Shown in pieces: positions 51,564 through 59,098 of a stretch of 64,000 nucleotides of DNA (its first letter is position 1; each line of letters opens with the position of its first letter). Origin of the DNA: Ferrovibrio terrae_A (GTDB lineage: Bacteria > Pseudomonadota > Alphaproteobacteria > Ferrovibrionales > Ferrovibrionaceae). The notes under the pieces are model-generated. The model searched no databases, was not told the origin of the DNA, and worked only from the letters and a program-made list of their open reading frames with translations. The position numbers and the translations under genes are program-made. The DNA is taken from contig NZ_CALSAN010000020.1 in the NCBI RefSeq assembly GCF_943372915.1, positions 13,562 through 77,561 on the forward strand. The letters run 5' to 3'.

Positions 51564-53180
51564 TCACTTCGCCATCGTGATCGGCGAGAAGTCCTGGAAC
51601 CAGTTCTGCGCCTGCACGAAACCCTTCACCTTCGGGCTCATCGCACGAGCGTTGACATCGTGGGTCACCATCAGGAACAGCGCTTCGTTGACATACTTCT
51701 CATGCACCTTCTGCAGAACCTTGTCCTGCTCCTTGGCATCGAAGGTGTTGCGGACATCGTTAAACAGCTTGTCCATCTCCGGGTCGCAGTAATGACCCCA
51801 GTTGGTGCCATTCGGCGCGACCAGGTTGCATTGCAGATGGCGGATGAAGCCGGTGAACGGATCCTGGATGAAGTAGGTGAAGTTGATCGAGGTGCCGCCG
51901 CGGGCACTTTCGCTTTTCGCACCGGCACGCCAGATGTTGATCAGCTGGTTCCACTCCACCACTTCAAAGTCGATCTGGATGCCGATTTCAGCCAGGCTCT
52001 GCTGGACGAACTCGTTCATCGGCAGCGGCAGCATCTGGCCCGAGCCCGAGGGCGAGATCAGCGCCTTGGTCTTCAGCGGCTTGCCGGGGCCATAGCCGGC
52101 CTCCTGCATCAGCTTCTTGGCTTCGGCCAGATCGTACTTCACCTTGAAGGTCGGATTGCCGAACCACTGATTGCCCGGCGGCACAAAGCCTTCGGCGGGG
52201 ATCATCAGGCCGCCCAGCAGTTCCTTCAGAGCCATACGATCGATCGCCAGATTGGCCGCCTTGCGAACGCGGATATCGTTCCAGGGCGAGCCTTCGGCGC
52301 GCGACAGATGCCAGGTCCAGTTATGCGGATAGGCATTGGTGACAATGGTCAAACCAGCCTGCTTCAGCGAGGCGACCGCATCGGGCGCCGGCGCTTCGAT
52401 CCAGTCGACCTGACCGGACCGCAGGGCGGCGACGCGGGCATTCGGCTCGGGCAGCGGCAGCAGCACGATCTTGTCGAGCTTCGGCACTCGCGCCTTGTCC
52501 CAGTAAGCAGCATTGGGCGACAGTTCGGCCCGCTCGCGCGGCACGAAGGCGGTCAGCTTCCACGGGCCAGTACCCGAGGGCGTCTTGGCGAATTCATCCC
52601 AGCTCTTGCCGAGTTTTTCCCATTGCGCCGGCGAAGACATCATTACCCAGGCGATCTGGTAGGGCAGCGTCGCATCCGGAGTCTTGGTGATGATCTCGAC
52701 CGAATACTTGCCAGCGACCTTGTAACTGGCGACGGCGGGAATACGCGACAGGCCCTGCGCTGACTGGCGCGGATCGAATTGCGGGACATCCTTTTTCAGC
52801 AGCTTGTCGAGGTTCCACACCACGGCATCCGCCGTGAATTCGCTGCCATCATGGAATTTCACGCCTTCGCGCAGCGTGAAGGTCCACTTCGTCTTGTCCG
52901 TGGCATCGACGCCCCAGCTGGTCGCCAGACCGGGGGTCAGCACCGACGGCTTGTCGAATTTGCTCATGTCCCAGTTGATCAGGCCGTCATAGACCGTATA
53001 GCCCATGAAGCGCATGCCCTCGCCACCCTGGTCGGTCTGACCGGTGGTGAGTGGAATGTCAGAAGCTGTCATGCCGATGCGCAGCACGCCCTGCGCCTGC
53101 GCCGACACAGCGGTCAGCCCGGTAAGGGCGGCCGCAGCCAGCAGCGACAGCAGAAACGGAGAAGTCTTTTTGTGAGCCAT
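51564..53180 (-). CDS. Dipeptide-type ABC substrate-binding protein (family 5)
   Basis: 538 residues from ATG 53180 (the frame opens at 53327). Signal peptide MAHKKTSPFLLSLLAAAALT cleaved near AQA-Q (residue 29). Family 5 receptor: KWTFTLREGVKFHDGSEFTADAVVW, SGTGPWKLTAFVPRERAEL, and a C-terminal VNEALFLMVTHDVNARAMS. Such receptors bind peptides, but also opines, nickel and other compounds. Encoded with deacylating enzymes and diaminopropionate ammonia-lyase, so a diaminopropionate conjugate is a reasonable ligand guess. Hairpins flank the gene on both sides (53278-53319 and 51528-51557). Confidence 0.92.
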   Translation of the reverse strand: MAHKKTSPFLLSLLAAAALTGLTAVSAQAQGVLRIGMTASDIPLTTGQTDQGGEGMRFMGYTVYDGLINWDMSKFDKPSVLTPGLATSWGVDATDKTKWTFTLREGVKFHDGSEFTADAVVWNLDKLLKKDVPQFDPRQSAQGLSRIPAVASYKVAGKYSVEIITKTPDATLPYQIAWVMMSSPAQWEKLGKSWDEFAKTPSGTGPWKLTAFVPRERAELSPNAAYWDKARVPKLDKIVLLPLPEPNARVAALRSGQVDWIEAPAPDAVASLKQAGLTIVTNAYPHNWTWHLSRAEGSPWNDIRVRKAANLAIDRMALKELLGGLMIPAEGFVPPGNQWFGNPTFKVKYDLAEAKKLMQEAGYGPGKPLKTKALISPSGSGQMLPLPMNEFVQQSLAEIGIQIDFEVVEWNQLINIWRAGAKSESARGGTSINFTYFIQDPFTGFIRHLQCNLVAPNGTNWGHYCDPEMDKLFNDVRNTFDAKEQDKVLQKVHEKYVNEALFLMVTHDVNARAMSPKVKGFVQAQNWFQDFSPITMAK

Positions 53181-53277
53181 GTGTTCACCCCGGGTTAGTA
53201 TTGGGAGTGAAGACGCAAGGTCCGTGCCACAGGGCAAACGGCTGATTCGACGCACACAAATGAAGGCGGCTGCGAGT

Positions 53278-53319
53278 CCTGCCCAACCCGAGGCCAGCGC
53301 TGCCTCAGAATTGGGCAGG
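53278..53319 (-). promoter_or_regulatory. Two-stage stem-loop between amidase and DppA-like genes
   Basis: CCTGCCCAA (53278-53286) pairs with TTGGGCAGG (53311-53319), and inside it GAGGC (53290-53294) pairs with GCCTC (53302-53306). No T-run follows leftward. Together with the hairpin after the gene it would bracket the receptor message with structure. Confidence 0.6.
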
Positions 53320-53330
53320 CCAGGCAAGAC

Positions 53331-54779
53331 TTAGACTGGCACCTGCTGATGGCAAGGCTGCTTCACTTCATAGGCGCCGGCGATACGATAGAGCATCGCC
53401 TCATCGAAGGGTTTGCCGATCAACTGGAAGCCGATCGGCAGGCCGCCACGCACGAAGCCGGCCGGTACCGTCATGGCCGGCAGGCCGAGATAATTGATCG
53501 GCCGGGTCAGCCGGGTCAGCGCGGCAATGGTCTTGGCGGCTTCCGGTTTGCCAGCCACGTCGGTTTCTTCGATGGTCGGCGCCGGACGATCGGCCACCGG
53601 CGCGAAAACCGCATCGGCCCCGTTCATCGCCTTGAGGAAGGCGGCCGTCGCCTCGCTGCGCCAGCGCTGCGAATCGATATAATCCACTGCGCTAACCGCC
53701 AGGCCGTTTTCCAGTCTTCCCCGCACCTGGTCGCTGTAGAGATTGGGCCGGGTGCGCAGCCAGGAAGCGTGCAAAGCCGCGGCCTCGGCCGAAATCATCA
53801 CGAAAGAAGCCGCCGTCACCATCTCCATATCCGGCGGCGTCATCTCGACAATCTTGACCCCCAGCTTGGACAGGAGCTTCAAAGCCGCTTCCAGACACTC
53901 GGCACTGGGCTTGTTCAGCTTGTCCCAGAAATAGCGGCGCGGAACGGCCAGCTTCAGGCCGCGTACGGCGCCGGATTTCGCCGCCGCGACATAGGCGCCC
54001 ACCGCCTGCAGGCTGGCAGTGGGATCGCGCGGATCGGCGCCGGCAAGAATTTCCATCAGCAGCGCGCTGTCTTCGACGCGCCGTGTCAGCGGCCCAACCG
54101 TATCGAGCGAGAAGCTAAGCGGCATTGCACCCGCACGACTGACCCGCCCCGCGGTCGGCTTGAGGCCGACCAAGCCGCAGTAATGCGCCGGCTGGCGGAT
54201 CGAACCACCGGTGTCTGAGCCTAGGGCACCAAAGACCATGCGCGCGGCCACGGCCGCGCCAGAACCGCTGGAAGAACCGCCGGTGATGCGGTCGGTGTTC
54301 CAGGGGTTACGGGCATGGCCGTAGTGATAATTGTGCCCTGTGGGGCCAAACGCGAATTCGGCCATATTGAGTCGGCCAAGATCGAGCGCCCCTTCGACAT
54401 CCAGGCGCTGCAGGGCCGTGGCTGTCTCGGTCGCCTTCCAGTGCCGGCGGATCGCCGAACCGCAGGAGGTTTCCTTGCCGGCGCGGTAATACATGTCCTT
54501 GTGCGCCAGCGGCACACCGGCGAGCCGGCCGAGCCTGGCGCCGCGCTTGTGGGCGCGATCAACCGCCTTGGCCGCTTTCAGTGCGGCATCGGCCTCCAGC
54601 TTGAGGAAGGCATTCACGCGCGGTTGCCAGTCGGTGATACGAGCCAGGCAGGCTTCCGTCAGCGCCTGCGCGGTCACCTTGCCCTGCGCCACGGCGCGGG
54701 CGGCATCGGCCAGACCCATCAGGGCGAGGTCGGGTTTCGGCGCAGCCTGCTTCACGATTTTCTTCGCGGTCTTTTTCAT
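53331..54779 (-). CDS. Amidase (amidase-signature family), AtzE/GatA-like
   Basis: 482 residues from ATG 54779, whose A is the last base of the preceding TGA (TGATG). Triad residues: Lys 94 in GVPLAHKDMYY, Ser in ITGGSSSGSGAAV, and nucleophile Ser in GSDTGGSIRQPAHYCG. A basic Lys/Ala-rich leader (1-18) precedes the fold. The small upstream gene is organised like AtzG-AtzE (1-carboxybiuret hydrolase) or GatC-GatA. It probably hydrolyses an amide or ureide linked to the neighbouring N-carbamoylase and diaminopropionate ammonia-lyase. Substrate inferred only from context. Confidence 0.88.
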   Translation of the reverse strand: MKKTAKKIVKQAAPKPDLALMGLADAARAVAQGKVTAQALTEACLARITDWQPRVNAFLKLEADAALKAAKAVDRAHKRGARLGRLAGVPLAHKDMYYRAGKETSCGSAIRRHWKATETATALQRLDVEGALDLGRLNMAEFAFGPTGHNYHYGHARNPWNTDRITGGSSSGSGAAVAARMVFGALGSDTGGSIRQPAHYCGLVGLKPTAGRVSRAGAMPLSFSLDTVGPLTRRVEDSALLMEILAGADPRDPTASLQAVGAYVAAAKSGAVRGLKLAVPRRYFWDKLNKPSAECLEAALKLLSKLGVKIVEMTPPDMEMVTAASFVMISAEAAALHASWLRTRPNLYSDQVRGRLENGLAVSAVDYIDSQRWRSEATAAFLKAMNGADAVFAPVADRPAPTIEETDVAGKPEAAKTIAALTRLTRPINYLGLPAMTVPAGFVRGGLPIGFQLIGKPFDEAMLYRIAGAYEVKQPCHQQVPV

Positions 54780-55039
54780 CACCGCTTCCCCTTCTTCATC
54801 TCGACCGGTACCGCCGGGAACAGGCCCGGTTCGCGCTCGAAAGCCAGTTTCTGCGCCTGGGTCCGGAATTTCGCCGTGGCGACGCCCAGCGTGCCCGCAA
54901 TGATATCCGCCCGACCCGGGCGCAGCAGAACGCCGGCCTCGGCAAACATGCCGGCGATCAGGGGCGGCTGCAAGGCGGCGGCGGCCTTGGCCGGCGGGGT
55001 CAGCGGCGTGATATTGGCTTTCTTCTTCGCGGATTTCAT
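54779..55039 (-). CDS. Small AtzG/GatC-like partner of the amidase
   Basis: 86 residues. After a Lys-rich, Ala/Pro-rich leader (1-25), the body reads AGMFAEAGVLLRPGRADIIAGTLGVATAKFRTQAQKLAF then EREPGLFPAVPVE (split here for length). That matches the general plan of AtzG/GatC-type chaperone subunits: a short helix, a turn with RP/GR, a second helix, then an acidic extended tail that wraps the amidase. Overlap of 4 bp with the N-carbamoylase gene and 1 bp with the amidase gene supports equimolar translation. The assignment rests on pattern and place, not on a database match. Confidence 0.6.
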   Translation of the reverse strand: MKSAKKKANITPLTPPAKAAAALQPPLIAGMFAEAGVLLRPGRADIIAGTLGVATAKFRTQAQKLAFEREPGLFPAVPVEMKKGKR

Positions 55040-55962
55040 GGCGGCGGCTCGGCTCCCTTGCGTGCGGTGATCAGGCCATAATGCTGCGGCATGCGATGAA
55101 CTGCAAAGTTGAATGTGGTGTTTTTATAGCTGGCACAGGCATCGAGATCGCAGCAGGCCACCGCCAGTTCGTCTCCATCGGTGCGCGTGGCCGCCACGGT
55201 GACGCCTGACGGCGCGATGATCTGGCTGCCACCGATCATCGGCACGCCTTCTTCGTTGCCGGCCTTGGCCACACCGACAACCCAGCTGCCATTCTGGTAG
55301 GCACCAGCCTGCATCGACAGCTGGTTGTGGAACAGCGAGAGGTCGTCATGTTCGGGGGCCGGCGCATTATGCACCGGCGTATTGTAGCCGAGCAGGATCA
55401 TCTCGGCACCCTGCAGACCCATCACGCGATAGGTTTCCGGCCAGCGGCGATCGTTGCAGATCGCCATGCCCAGAATACCGCCGAAGCTGCGCCAGACCCT
55501 GAAACCGGTATCGCTGATATCGAAATAGCGTTTTTCCAGATGCTGAAAGCGGCGCCATGGCTCATGTTCGGCATGGCCCGGCAGATGCACCTTGCGGTAT
55601 TTGCCGATGATCGCGCCATCCTTGCTAACCAGGATCGCCGTATTGAAGTGCTTGCCCTCCGACGTCAGCTCGGCATACCCAAGATAGAAGCCGAGGCCGA
55701 GGCGCTTTGCTTCATCGAACAGCGGCTGGGTTTGCGGCCCGGGCATGTCGCGTTCAAAGAAGCTGTCAATCTCGGCCTGATCAGTCATGAACCAGCGCGG
55801 GAAAAAGGTGGTCAGCGCCAGTTCGGGAAACACCACAAGATCGCACCCCATGCGCCTGGCTTCGCGCAGTTGCGCGATCAGGCGTTCGACCACCATGCCG
55901 CGCGTATCAGAGCGCGCGATAGGACCGAGCTGCGCAGCCCCGACCGTGACCAGACGTGCCAT
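55036..55962 (-). CDS. N-carbamoyl-D-amino-acid hydrolase-like nitrilase-superfamily enzyme
   Basis: 308 residues. Catalytic Glu-Lys-Cys triad visible: E47 (VVFPELALTTFFPRW), K124 (GKYRKVHLPGH) and C169 (MAICNDRRWPETYRVMGL). The sequence follows Agrobacterium D-carbamoylase closely in these stretches and in FQHLEKRYF, GYNTPVHN, LSMQAGAYQNG and the end HRMPQHYGLI. It cleaves ureido groups to amine, CO2 and ammonia. With no hydantoinase nearby, a ureido amino acid such as 3-ureido-2-aminopropionate is worth testing. Start lies 1 bp after the dpaL stop. Confidence 0.93.
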   Translation of the reverse strand: MARLVTVGAAQLGPIARSDTRGMVVERLIAQLREARRMGCDLVVFPELALTTFFPRWFMTDQAEIDSFFERDMPGPQTQPLFDEAKRLGLGFYLGYAELTSEGKHFNTAILVSKDGAIIGKYRKVHLPGHAEHEPWRRFQHLEKRYFDISDTGFRVWRSFGGILGMAICNDRRWPETYRVMGLQGAEMILLGYNTPVHNAPAPEHDDLSLFHNQLSMQAGAYQNGSWVVGVAKAGNEEGVPMIGGSQIIAPSGVTVAATRTDGDELAVACCDLDACASYKNTTFNFAVHRMPQHYGLITARKGAEPPP

Positions 55963-55963
55963 G

Positions 55964-57169
55964 TCAGCCCTGTCCTTTCAGGATGTCTTGCGGCTTCAGT
56001 CCGACGATCTGCTCATACACTGCAGGATCGGTTGCGCCTTCACTGCCGAACACCAGTATGCGCGAGGTCGCATCAAGCTGCAGGGCTGCCACCATATCAG
56101 GCTGCTGTCGCGCCGCCAGCGCACCGGCCAGCCCCGCCACCGCTGACTCACCCGCCACGATTGCCGTATCCGGCTGCGCCAGCCTGCGCATCAGATCGGC
56201 TGCGGCCGCATCCGATACCGTCATGAAGGCATCGGCGCCAGCGGATAAGATGTCCCAGGCAATCAGCGAGACCTCACCGCAGGCGAGACCGGCCATGATC
56301 GTATCCAGCGCACCCTCTACGACGACCGGCCTGCCGGCCCGGGCACTGCGATACAGGCAATCGGCCTTGTCGGGCTCGACAACGATGAAGCGCGGACGGT
56401 CAGGCCCCAGTGTTTCCCACAGATAGGCCAGCATGGCCGCCGCCAGACCGCCGACACCGCCCTGCACGAAAACATGGGTAGGAAGCTGTGGCGACTGCGT
56501 CAGTGCCTCGGCGGCCATCACCGAATAGCCCTGCATCACATCACGTGGGATATCGCGGTAGCCCGGATAGGACGTATCGGAAATCACGATCCAGCCCTGT
56601 GCGGCGGCATCCTGCTGCGCCTGCCGCACGCTGTCGTCATAATTGCCGCTTGTGCGCACCATCCGGGCGCCATAGGCCGCAATCGCCGCTTCGCGACCGG
56701 CGCTGACCAGAGCATGGATGTAGATGACGCAGGCGCAGCCGAATAATGAGGCGCCCCAGGCGACCGAGCGACCATGATTGCCATCGGTGGCACAGGTGAC
56801 GGTCACGCTTGCCACGATGTCGCGATAGCGGCCAGCCAGCAGGTCGGCTGGCGCAATATCCTGCACCGATTTGCCAAGTGCGGCGGCCACTGCGCGCTGC
56901 AGCTGCCGCATGACGGCATAGGCGCCGCCCAGGGCCTTGAAGCTGCCGAGACCGAAGCGCCCGCCCTCGTCCTTGTACCAGATCGCGCCTAGACCGCTTT
57001 CAGCCGCCAGCGCTTTCAGATCACGAAGCGGCGTCGGCGCAAAGCCCGGCCAGGCGGAGATTTCAGCCTTTGCCGCCGCGTGGGCCGCAAGTGACTGGAT
57101 CGCCAGCAGCGGCTGCGGATACAGGGCGGCAGGATCGGTGGTGCGGTTCAGAAAAAGTTCAGCAGCCAT
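55964..57169 (-). CDS. dpaL: Diaminopropionate ammonia-lyase
   Basis: 401 residues, fold-type II PLP enzyme. Schiff-base Lys 78 in RFGLGSFKALGGAYAV; the two catalytic Asp of this enzyme fit D129 (CATDGNHGRSVAW) and D198 (VISDTSYPGYRDIPRDVMQGY); the PLP-phosphate loop is QGGVGGLAAAML. It breaks 2,3-diaminopropionate to pyruvate and two ammonia. The gene is the third of a leftward operon, 74 bp after the deacetylase-like gene and 1 bp before the N-carbamoylase gene. Confidence 0.93.
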   Translation of the reverse strand: MAAELFLNRTTDPAALYPQPLLAIQSLAAHAAAKAEISAWPGFAPTPLRDLKALAAESGLGAIWYKDEGGRFGLGSFKALGGAYAVMRQLQRAVAAALGKSVQDIAPADLLAGRYRDIVASVTVTCATDGNHGRSVAWGASLFGCACVIYIHALVSAGREAAIAAYGARMVRTSGNYDDSVRQAQQDAAAQGWIVISDTSYPGYRDIPRDVMQGYSVMAAEALTQSPQLPTHVFVQGGVGGLAAAMLAYLWETLGPDRPRFIVVEPDKADCLYRSARAGRPVVVEGALDTIMAGLACGEVSLIAWDILSAGADAFMTVSDAAAADLMRRLAQPDTAIVAGESAVAGLAGALAARQQPDMVAALQLDATSRILVFGSEGATDPAVYEQIVGLKPQDILKGQG

Positions 57170-57243
57170 GGCAGAGACAGACCAAGTGTTTCAACCTGCC
57201 TAGCAAGGAACCTGCCAACTCGGTGTGAAACAGCGCGGCCGCA

Positions 57244-58272
57244 CTAGCGGCTGGCCTCATAGCCTGCCAGCACTGCTGCAAGATTGACGCCGAGAATATC
57301 GGAGAGGTAGCCACCTTCCTGCACCAGCGTGGTGGGCAGGCCGATGCGGGCGATGGCGCCACCGATCTGGCGGAACCCGTCCGTGGTGATTTTCAGGCCC
57401 TGCAGCGGATCGGCCTCCGAGGCATCCAGCCCCAGTGCCACCACCAGAGCACCGGGCGCGAAGGCCTTGATGGTCGTCAAGGCACGATCCAGGGCCTTCA
57501 TGTAATCAGCATCGCCGGTGCCGAGCGGCAGCGGGATATTCAGGTTGGCCCCCTGCCCCGCGCCGGCGCCGGTTTCATGGGCATAGCCGACGAAGAAGGG
57601 ATAATAGCTGCCTGGATGGGCGTGGATCGATACGGTCAGTACATCGGCACGATCATAGAAGATGCCCTGGGTGCCATTGCCGTGATGCACGTCGACATCG
57701 AGAATGGCGACGCGTTCATGTTTTTGGCGCAGGTGCGCCGCGGCAATCGCACTGTTGTTCAGGTAGCAGAAACCGCCGGCCATATCGCGATAGGCATGAT
57801 GCCCCGGCGGACGGCACAGCGCATAAATCGTGTCCTCGCCATCCAGCACCATCTGCGCCGCCGTGGTGGCCACATCGGCGGCCGCACAGGCCGCGGCAAA
57901 GGTGCCGGCGCCGATCGGGCAGGCCGTATCCGCAGTGTGCCAGCCCAGCTTGCCGACAATACCGGCGGGATAGCTGGCGCCCTCGCCGCGCTGGGCATGG
58001 ATGTTGGGGATCATTTCACTGTTGGAATCGCCCAGCGCACGCCATTCCTCGAAGCCGGTTTCCAGAAAAGTCAGATAATCCGGGCTATGGACCCGCGCCC
58101 GAGGGCCGGCACCGAAACTCTGTGCCGGCACAATGGTGTGCTTGCCGCTGTTCAGGCCATTCAGTAGACGCGTGGCGCGCTCGGGCTGCTCGGTGGTCTT
58201 GCGCACCACGCCGCGCACCAGGAAGAACTGCGGGTCGTGGCTCTGGTGAGCATCGCTATAAACGGCTTTCAC
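57244..58272 (-). CDS. Acetylpolyamine amidohydrolase-like deacetylase (histone deacetylase family)
   Basis: 342 residues. Zinc-site residues D194, H196 (ILDVDVHHGNGTQ) and D283 (GLDASEADPLQGL), catalytic His pair 158/159 (RPPGHHAYRDMAGGFCYLNN) and Tyr 322 (EGGYLSD) sit within one residue of the positions in Mycoplana ramosa acetylpolyamine amidohydrolase. It therefore probably removes acetyl groups from small amines, not histones. In this operon an N-acetyl-diaminopropionate or similar compound is a possible substrate. Its ATG overlaps the stop of the GntR gene by 4 bp. Confidence 0.93.
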   Translation of the reverse strand: MKAVYSDAHQSHDPQFFLVRGVVRKTTEQPERATRLLNGLNSGKHTIVPAQSFGAGPRARVHSPDYLTFLETGFEEWRALGDSNSEMIPNIHAQRGEGASYPAGIVGKLGWHTADTACPIGAGTFAAACAAADVATTAAQMVLDGEDTIYALCRPPGHHAYRDMAGGFCYLNNSAIAAAHLRQKHERVAILDVDVHHGNGTQGIFYDRADVLTVSIHAHPGSYYPFFVGYAHETGAGAGQGANLNIPLPLGTGDADYMKALDRALTTIKAFAPGALVVALGLDASEADPLQGLKITTDGFRQIGGAIARIGLPTTLVQEGGYLSDILGVNLAAVLAGYEASR

Positions 58273-58979
58273 GAAACTTTCTCCGTGGTCTGGTTGGTTG
58301 GCAGATTGCGCACCAATTGCGCGACGCCACGCCAGGCATCGCCCAGATGGTATTCGACACCGCCCTGGATCTGCGCGGCATCACCGGTTTCGATGGCCGC
58401 CAGCAAGGGCTCATGGGTCTGCGCAATGCGCTGCGGATCATCATAGAGGCGACCGATCAGACCGATCACGATGCGCAATTCCGATGCAAGATCGTCGAAC
58501 AGCTTCAGCAGCCGCCGGTTGCCGGAGATTTCGCAGATCAGCCGGTGAAACCGGTAATCCTCCTCCACCTGCCGCGCCGGATCGTTGATGGCTGCCGTTT
58601 CGTGCAGCACATCGAGCTGGCGCCTAAGCGCCAGACGGTTTTCCGGCGTCATCCGCTGCGCCGCCAGCACGGCGGCATGTTTCTCGATGCAGATGCGCAG
58701 GTCATAGAGATCGTCGATCTCGTCCGGCGCATGGGTGCGCACGGAAAAGCCGCGGCCCGGAATGCTGACCAGCAATCCCTGGCTTTCCAGCAATCGCCCG
58801 GCCTCGCGCACCGGCGCGCGGCTGACACCCAGTTCACGCGCGACGGCAGCCTCGGCCACCTTGGCGCCGGGCGGAATCTGACCGGAAATAATGGCATCGG
58901 TGAGCGCACGAGCAATCTGCGTGACCAGATCCTGGCTCACGATGGCGGGCAGACCAACCGGCTTAGAAGCGAGTCGCAT
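58269..58979 (-). CDS. GntR/FadR-family regulator (FCD domain), probable control of both flanking operons
   Basis: 236 residues from ATG 58979 (AAGGA 9 bp ahead). An earlier ATG at 59051 would read through the operator-like repeat at 59017-59032, so it is rejected. Winged helix: AIISGQIPPGAKVAEAAVARELGVSRAPVREAGRLLESQGLL; FCD domain with the metal-site His in DYRFHRLICEISGN and VEYHLGDA. Usually a repressor released by an organic-acid or amino-acid ligand. It is the first gene of the leftward operon and diverges from the aldolase/second importer genes. Confidence 0.92.
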   Translation of the reverse strand: MRLASKPVGLPAIVSQDLVTQIARALTDAIISGQIPPGAKVAEAAVARELGVSRAPVREAGRLLESQGLLVSIPGRGFSVRTHAPDEIDDLYDLRICIEKHAAVLAAQRMTPENRLALRRQLDVLHETAAINDPARQVEEDYRFHRLICEISGNRRLLKLFDDLASELRIVIGLIGRLYDDPQRIAQTHEPLLAAIETGDAAQIQGGVEYHLGDAWRGVAQLVRNLPTNQTTEKVS

Positions 58980-59016
58980 TGCGCTATGTCCTTGATCTGC
59001 TTCTCTATCCCACAAA

Positions 59017-59032
59017 TTGTCGACTGTCGACA
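59017..59032. promoter_or_regulatory. Tandem GTCGAC operator-like site
   Basis: TTGTCGAC (59017-59024) is followed directly by TGTCGACA (59025-59032), the latter a perfect palindrome. FCD-type GntR regulators commonly bind TTGTCGACAA-like sites. It lies 38 bp before the GntR start and 67 bp before the divergent aldolase start, well placed to control both. Confidence 0.6.
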
Positions 59033-59098
59033 CTTTTCGATTGCGAGTCATTTCCAGCGCATGACAGTATGTCGCACCGTTTTCCGGAGGCGAGACTT

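Noticed and set aside
57189..57235. Direct repeat AACCTGCC and GTTTCA/TGAAAC inverted repeat between dpaL and the deacetylase-like gene
   Set aside because: Arms are short and the loop long; no stable structure or known site is evident.
57244..58272. Eukaryote-like histone deacetylase acquired by transfer
   Set aside because: Spacing of active-site residues follows bacterial acetylpolyamine amidohydrolases and base composition equals that of neighbours.
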